In this document: positions 62,870 to 64,000 of the stretch, piece after piece
Layout of the letters: every line of letters starts with the position of its first letter
How positions within the stretch are numbered: position 1 is the stretch's first letter
Source of the DNA: Flavobacteriaceae bacterium
GTDB lineage: Bacteria; Bacteroidota; Bacteroidia; Flavobacteriales; Flavobacteriaceae
Assembly: GCA_002691645.1 (NCBI GenBank)
Contig: NZIP01000027.1
Location: forward strand, 144,655-208,654
Reading direction: 5' to 3'
Length of the DNA stretch: 64,000 nucleotides
Notes under the pieces: model-generated
Told to the model about the DNA's origin: nothing
The model's input: the letters and a program-made list of their open reading frames with translations, nothing else
Databases searched by the model: none
Translations under genes and position numbers: made by a program

Positions 62870-64000
62870 AGTCGACTTCCATTACTTGGTTAGGGAAATT
62901 CGCGGGAACTTCACCTCCTAAGTTACCACCAATTGCTATGTTTAGCAAGAGGTAATGTGGATTGTCGAACGGGTTACTTACCTCATTTGGTAATTCTATA
63001 AAAACTTGATTATCTAATATTATCTGCATTTTAGTTTCATCCCATATTAAAGAGTACAGGTGAAATTCAGAAGCGCTATCAGCGATAAACGTGCTTGTTC
63101 CTTGAGTTTGATATTCTCCTGTTTGGGTATTAGCCCAATGGAAATAACCATAGGAGCGGGTTTTGTCCCATCCGTTTTGTTCCATGATATCGATTTCTCC
63201 ACATGCTGGCCAACCTACACTACCTCTAGAGTCACCAAAATAATTTCCTGCCTCATTGATATTAGACCCTAAGGTCCAGATAGCTGGCCAGGTTCCAGCT
63301 CCAGAAGGTAACTTCGCGCGTACATCTATGCGTCCGTATTTAAAGTCAAATTTTGAGTTAAGACGAGCAGACGTGTACTCCTTAGTAGTGTTTTGTGTAG
63401 TGTATGTTTCCTTTCTAGCAATGATTTTCAAGGTTCCATTACTTACATAAGTGGTGTTTTCTTTATCTACATAATGCTGGAGTTCTCCATTAAACCAACT
63501 ACCACCATTAGGGGCAAAGGTTTGGTGATACCATTTACTATTATCTGGTCTGCCTTGATAGTCGAATTCATCGCTCCAAATGAGTTCTAAATTGGGATCT
63601 CCGCCGCCGTCACCTCCACCATCGCCATTGCCGTTATCTCCATAGAAGTAGATGTTATCTAAATATACAGTGCTAGTACCTGAAGGTTGGGCTACAAGGA
63701 TGTATTGAGCAAGATTTTTTCTGGAGGCTAAACCGCTAAAATCGTCTAAGGAGAGGTCAATACTTTGCCAATTATTTTTAGTTGTGTTCTCTATTGCGAT
63801 TTCGTGTTCGGTATCATCTGCATTTCCCACCCCATTGTACACTCCGTTTGCACCAAAGTCCACTAGTTTAAACCGAATCGAGTTTGCGTCAGCAGTCCAA
63901 TAATCAAAATGTATGTGTGTTTTTGAATTGGCATTGATTTGTTGATTGACCGTTTCAATTCCGACATAATTTAAGTTGAAATAACGCAGTGTTTGATCGT
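62850..64000 (-). CDS. GH16 beta-glucanase (laminarinase-type), 5' end outside window
   Basis: The frame is open from the right edge; 382 residues are visible (first whole codon at 63998), so a GTG at 63863 is not the start. The visible N-terminal part (FDYWTADANSIRFKLVDFG, YLDNIYFYGD) is a beta-sandwich carbohydrate-binding-like module. A Gly/Asp linker follows at about 63600-63650, then GH16 with LIWSDEFDYQGRPD, WPAIWTLGSNI and the catalytic GEIDIMEQNG (ExDxxE). It should cleave beta-1,3- or mixed beta-glucans such as laminarin. No cell-sorting domain is visible at the C-terminus, which ends VMEVDYVRIYQ. Confidence 0.92.
   Translation of the reverse strand, partial: DQTLRYFNLNYVGIETVNQQINANSKTHIHFDYWTADANSIRFKLVDFGANGVYNGVGNADDTEHEIAIENTTKNNWQSIDLSLDDFSGLASRKNLAQYILVAQPSGTSTVYLDNIYFYGDNGNGDGGGDGGGDPNLELIWSDEFDYQGRPDNSKWYHQTFAPNGGSWFNGELQHYVDKENTTYVSNGTLKIIARKETYTTQNTTKEYTSARLNSKFDFKYGRIDVRAKLPSGAGTWPAIWTLGSNINEAGNYFGDSRGSVGWPACGEIDIMEQNGWDKTRSYGYFHWANTQTGEYQTQGTSTFIADSASEFHLYSLIWDETKMQIILDNQVFIELPNEVSNPFDNPHYLLLNIAIGGNLGGEVPANFPNQVMEVDYVRIYQ

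Noticed and set aside
63863..63865. GTG at 63863 as start of the GH16 gene
   Set aside because: The frame continues open and protein-like to the window edge (carbohydrate-binding-type module), so the gene is truncated by the edge and starts outside.
1..64000. tRNA, rRNA, CRISPR, insertion sequences, prophage or integrase
   Set aside because: No cloverleaf-like intergenic sequence, regular spacer array, transposase or phage-type gene was found by reading both strands.

Overview
The window looks like the chromosome of a marine flavobacterium (Bacteroidota, Flavobacteriaceae-like). The reasons are low GC with weak ribosome binding sites, a SusC/SusD pair, many Cys-anchored lipoproteins, TAnnTTTG-type -7 boxes, a mevalonate pathway segment, and enzymes for algal storage glycans (GH13, GH65, GH16, GH32). 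No rRNA, tRNA, CRISPR array, transposase, phage gene or integrase is visible. Genes are packed closely and no stretch over 300 bases lacks a gene. Both edges cut genes: a GyrI-like protein on the left and a GH16 enzyme on the right, both on the minus strand.

Region 1 (1-16747, minus) is the most unusual block. A susC-susD pair is followed by a terminator hairpin, then five tightly coupled genes: three ~1,100-residue FG-GAP/VCBS-ASPIC lipoproteins that are clear paralogues, a vanadium haloperoxidase-type lipoprotein with a complete vanadate site, and a membrane-anchored effector-binding-like protein. Region 2 (16906-22844, plus) is divergent from susC and carries GH65 and a giant double-GH13 protein. 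The two GH13 halves are joined exactly at a nine-A run, where loss of one A would split them into two ordinary genes.

Region 3 (22893-28602, plus) holds a phosphodiesterase, a flavoprotein, mevalonate pathway enzymes, a UbiA prenyltransferase and an rRNA pseudouridine synthase. Region 4 (28548-34802, minus) is a five-gene operon of two redox proteins and three glycosyltransferases. Region 5 (34842-39263) has a GH113-like enzyme, a rhodanese plus two arsenosugar-type glycosyltransferases without the core arsenosugar genes, and a GH32 levanase-type lipoprotein. Region 6 (39333-43652, plus) combines a Tat-type Rieske lipoprotein, a small b561-like membrane protein, two YceI proteins, a PAS protein and an aldehyde dehydrogenase.

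Region 7 (43687-49246) has a large Asp-box propeller protein, small secreted proteins and a SemiSWEET. Region 8 (49371-53586, plus) is a probable malonate uptake and activation operon (MatB-like, MadL, MadM) continuing into ThuA-like and creatininase-like genes. Region 9 (53589-62869) is mixed: an exported ADP-ribosylglycohydrolase, a small-molecule kinase, two tiny overlapping ORFs, a Gfo/Idh/MocA dehydrogenase, a D-aminoacylase-like protein missing the usual HxH site, a DUF6174-Kazal lipoprotein, a lysoplasmalogenase-like protein and a nucleoside hydrolase-like lipoprotein. A GH16 laminarinase-type enzyme closes the window. All functional names come from reading motifs and recalling families; no database search was run.
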